Positions 7,405 through 7,821 of a stretch of DNA of 7,821 nt are shown here, in pieces. The translations under genes were made by a program, and so were the position numbers. How positions within the stretch are numbered: the stretch's first letter is position 1; each line of letters begins with the position of its first letter. The stretch comes from Acholeplasma sp. CAG:878. GTDB lineage: Bacteria > Bacillota_I > Bacilli_A > RF39 > UBA660. The stretch lies in contig HF989894.1 in assembly GCA_000432255.1 (NCBI GenBank), positions 1 to 7,821 of the forward strand, in the 5' to 3' direction. The notes beneath the pieces were generated by a model that saw nothing but the letters and a program-made list of their open reading frames with translations, did no database searches and was not told the origin of the DNA.

Positions 7405-7431
7405 AAAAAACTAACTTTTAAAAGTTAGTTT
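7405..7431 (-). terminator. Intrinsic terminator of the right-edge surface protein gene
   Basis: AAACTAACTTTTAAAAGTTAGTTT (split as AAACTAACTTTT at 7408-7419 and AAAAGTTAGTTT at 7420-7431) is a perfect 24-nt palindrome. On the minus strand it runs into six T (7410 down to 7405). It lies about 146 nt after the stop codon of the right-edge gene and upstream of clpC, so clpC should need its own promoter. Confidence 0.85.
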
Positions 7432-7507
7432 GTCATTGAATATTATAAATTTTTTACTCTTAAATTATAATATCTTTTTATTTTGACATTTATAATATAA
7501 AAATAGT

Positions 7508-7576
7508 TAACCTTCTATTCCATATCTTGCTGAAATCAAAGGGAAATAGCCTTTGCTTCGTTTCACTTCGCCAAGT
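7508..7576 (-). other. GC-raised untranslated tail after the variable-region gene
   Basis: The sequence just past the stop codon stays richer in G and C than the rest of the spacer, then changes abruptly to A/T at about 7507. It holds two small inverted repeats: ACTT/AAGT around a 4-nt loop (7565-7576) next to the stop codon, and CAAAGG/CCTTTG around a 7-nt loop (7537-7555). No T tract follows directly, so it is not an intrinsic terminator. In known DGR targets an initiation-of-mutagenic-homing element and a hairpin sit at this place; whether this is one cannot be decided here. Confidence 0.4.
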
Positions 7577-7821
7577 CTATTGAGCGGACAACACAGCACG
7601 CGCCGAGTAACTATCGAAGGCATTGCCTTTGTTAGAATTAAAGTAGAACACTCCTGCATAAGTACCTTGGCTATAGTGGCCCCCGCGAAGAAACCAAGAA
7701 TAGCTAGAGTTCGAGAAAGTTGTGTAATCTGAATACCATCCACCATAAGTGAATCCGAAAGCAGTTAAAGTTTCTTTTGTTGCATCTCCTAATTTTCCTC
7801 TTGCGTGACTTGTATAAGATG
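7577..7821 (-). CDS. C-terminus of an FGE/C-type-lectin-like surface protein, possible DGR variable domain (5' end beyond right edge)
   Basis: The last 80 codons are visible, ending in TAG at 7577-7579. The frame is set by motifs typical of the end of FGE-sulfatase/C-type-lectin domains: RGKLGDATKET at 7-17, GGWYSDY at 26-32, WFLRGG at 42-47, AGVF at 55-58 and ARAVLS at 73-78. Between these islands lie residues drawn from Ser, Tyr, His, Asp, Phe, Thr and Asn, the pattern expected when Asn-type codons of a template are diversified at adenines. By hand count 7561-7740 is about 45 percent GC, while much of the neighbouring sequence is 20-30 percent. The left-edge gene carries what appears to be the front part of the same domain, so the two are probably paralogues. 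A longer frame at 7507-7746 on the same strand is out of register and not real. The missing N-terminus probably resembles the left gene, but that is inference. Confidence 0.85.
   Translation of the reverse strand, partial: SYTSHARGKLGDATKETLTAFGFTYGGWYSDYTTFSNSSYSWFLRGGHYSQGTYAGVFYFNSNKGNAFDSYSARAVLSAQ

Noticed and set aside
7483..7488. TTGACA on the plus strand, a consensus -35 box
   Set aside because: There is no -10 hexamer at a suitable spacing (TATAAT begins only a few bases after it) and no plus-strand gene follows.
7507..7746. A 79-codon minus-strand reading frame over the right-edge gene
   Set aside because: It is out of register with the frame that carries WFLRGG, AGVF and ARAVLS and resembles no family; it stays open because the region is GC-rich and short of stop codons.
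1..7821. DGR reverse transcriptase, template repeat, CRISPR array, tRNA or insertion sequence
   Set aside because: I looked for each on both strands. No reverse transcriptase motifs, no second copy of the variable region, no regularly spaced repeats, no tRNA-like fold and no transposase frame could be seen.

Overview
The window is very AT-rich DNA from a bacterium that uses the standard code: TGA is a real stop, ending murT inside an ATGA overlap. Low GC, strong AGGAGG-type ribosome binding sites, a ClpC with UVR middle domain and VGF loop, and a MurT/GatD pair point to the Bacillota. The closest fit by protein style is the uncultured, AT-rich gut Bacilli (RF39-like or relatives). That placement is inference, because no rRNA or other phylogenetic marker is present. 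All supported genes lie on the minus strand, so transcription runs from high to low coordinates.

Layout from right to left. (1) 7577-7821: the last 80 codons of a gene that enters from the right edge. It encodes the end of a formylglycine-generating-enzyme/C-type-lectin-like domain, with local GC far above its surroundings. A GC-raised tail continues past its stop codon to about 7508, and a terminator follows at 7405-7431. (2) 4991-7294: clpC, a lone Clp/Hsp100 unfoldase gene, with a terminator that begins inside its own stop codon. (3) 4971-2084: an operon with an extended -10 promoter, murT-gatD (isoglutamine formation on lipid II), ppa (inorganic pyrophosphatase) and a 70-residue single-pass membrane protein, closed by a 12-bp-stem terminator. 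(4) 1-1935: a promoter and a gene that runs off the left edge. Its 627 visible residues are a prepilin-like N-terminus, two tandem LamG-like domains and the beginning of an FGE-like domain.

The main point of interest is that housekeeping genes are bracketed by two surface-protein genes that appear to share the FGE/C-type-lectin module. The left gene shows the front of that module and the right gene shows its end. The right-hand end has the look of the variable region of a diversity-generating retroelement (DGR) target: conserved islands (WFLRGG, AGVF, ARAVLS) separated by positions filled with Ser, Tyr, His, Asp, Phe and Asn, at unusually high GC. No reverse transcriptase or template repeat is in the window, so a DGR acting in trans, or one just beyond an edge, is a hypothesis only.

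A second point is that the GatD homologue lacks the expected nucleophilic Cys and catalytic His of the glutaminase site. Its MurT partner keeps the ATP-binding and ligase motifs but has Asp at the fourth zinc-ribbon Cys position.
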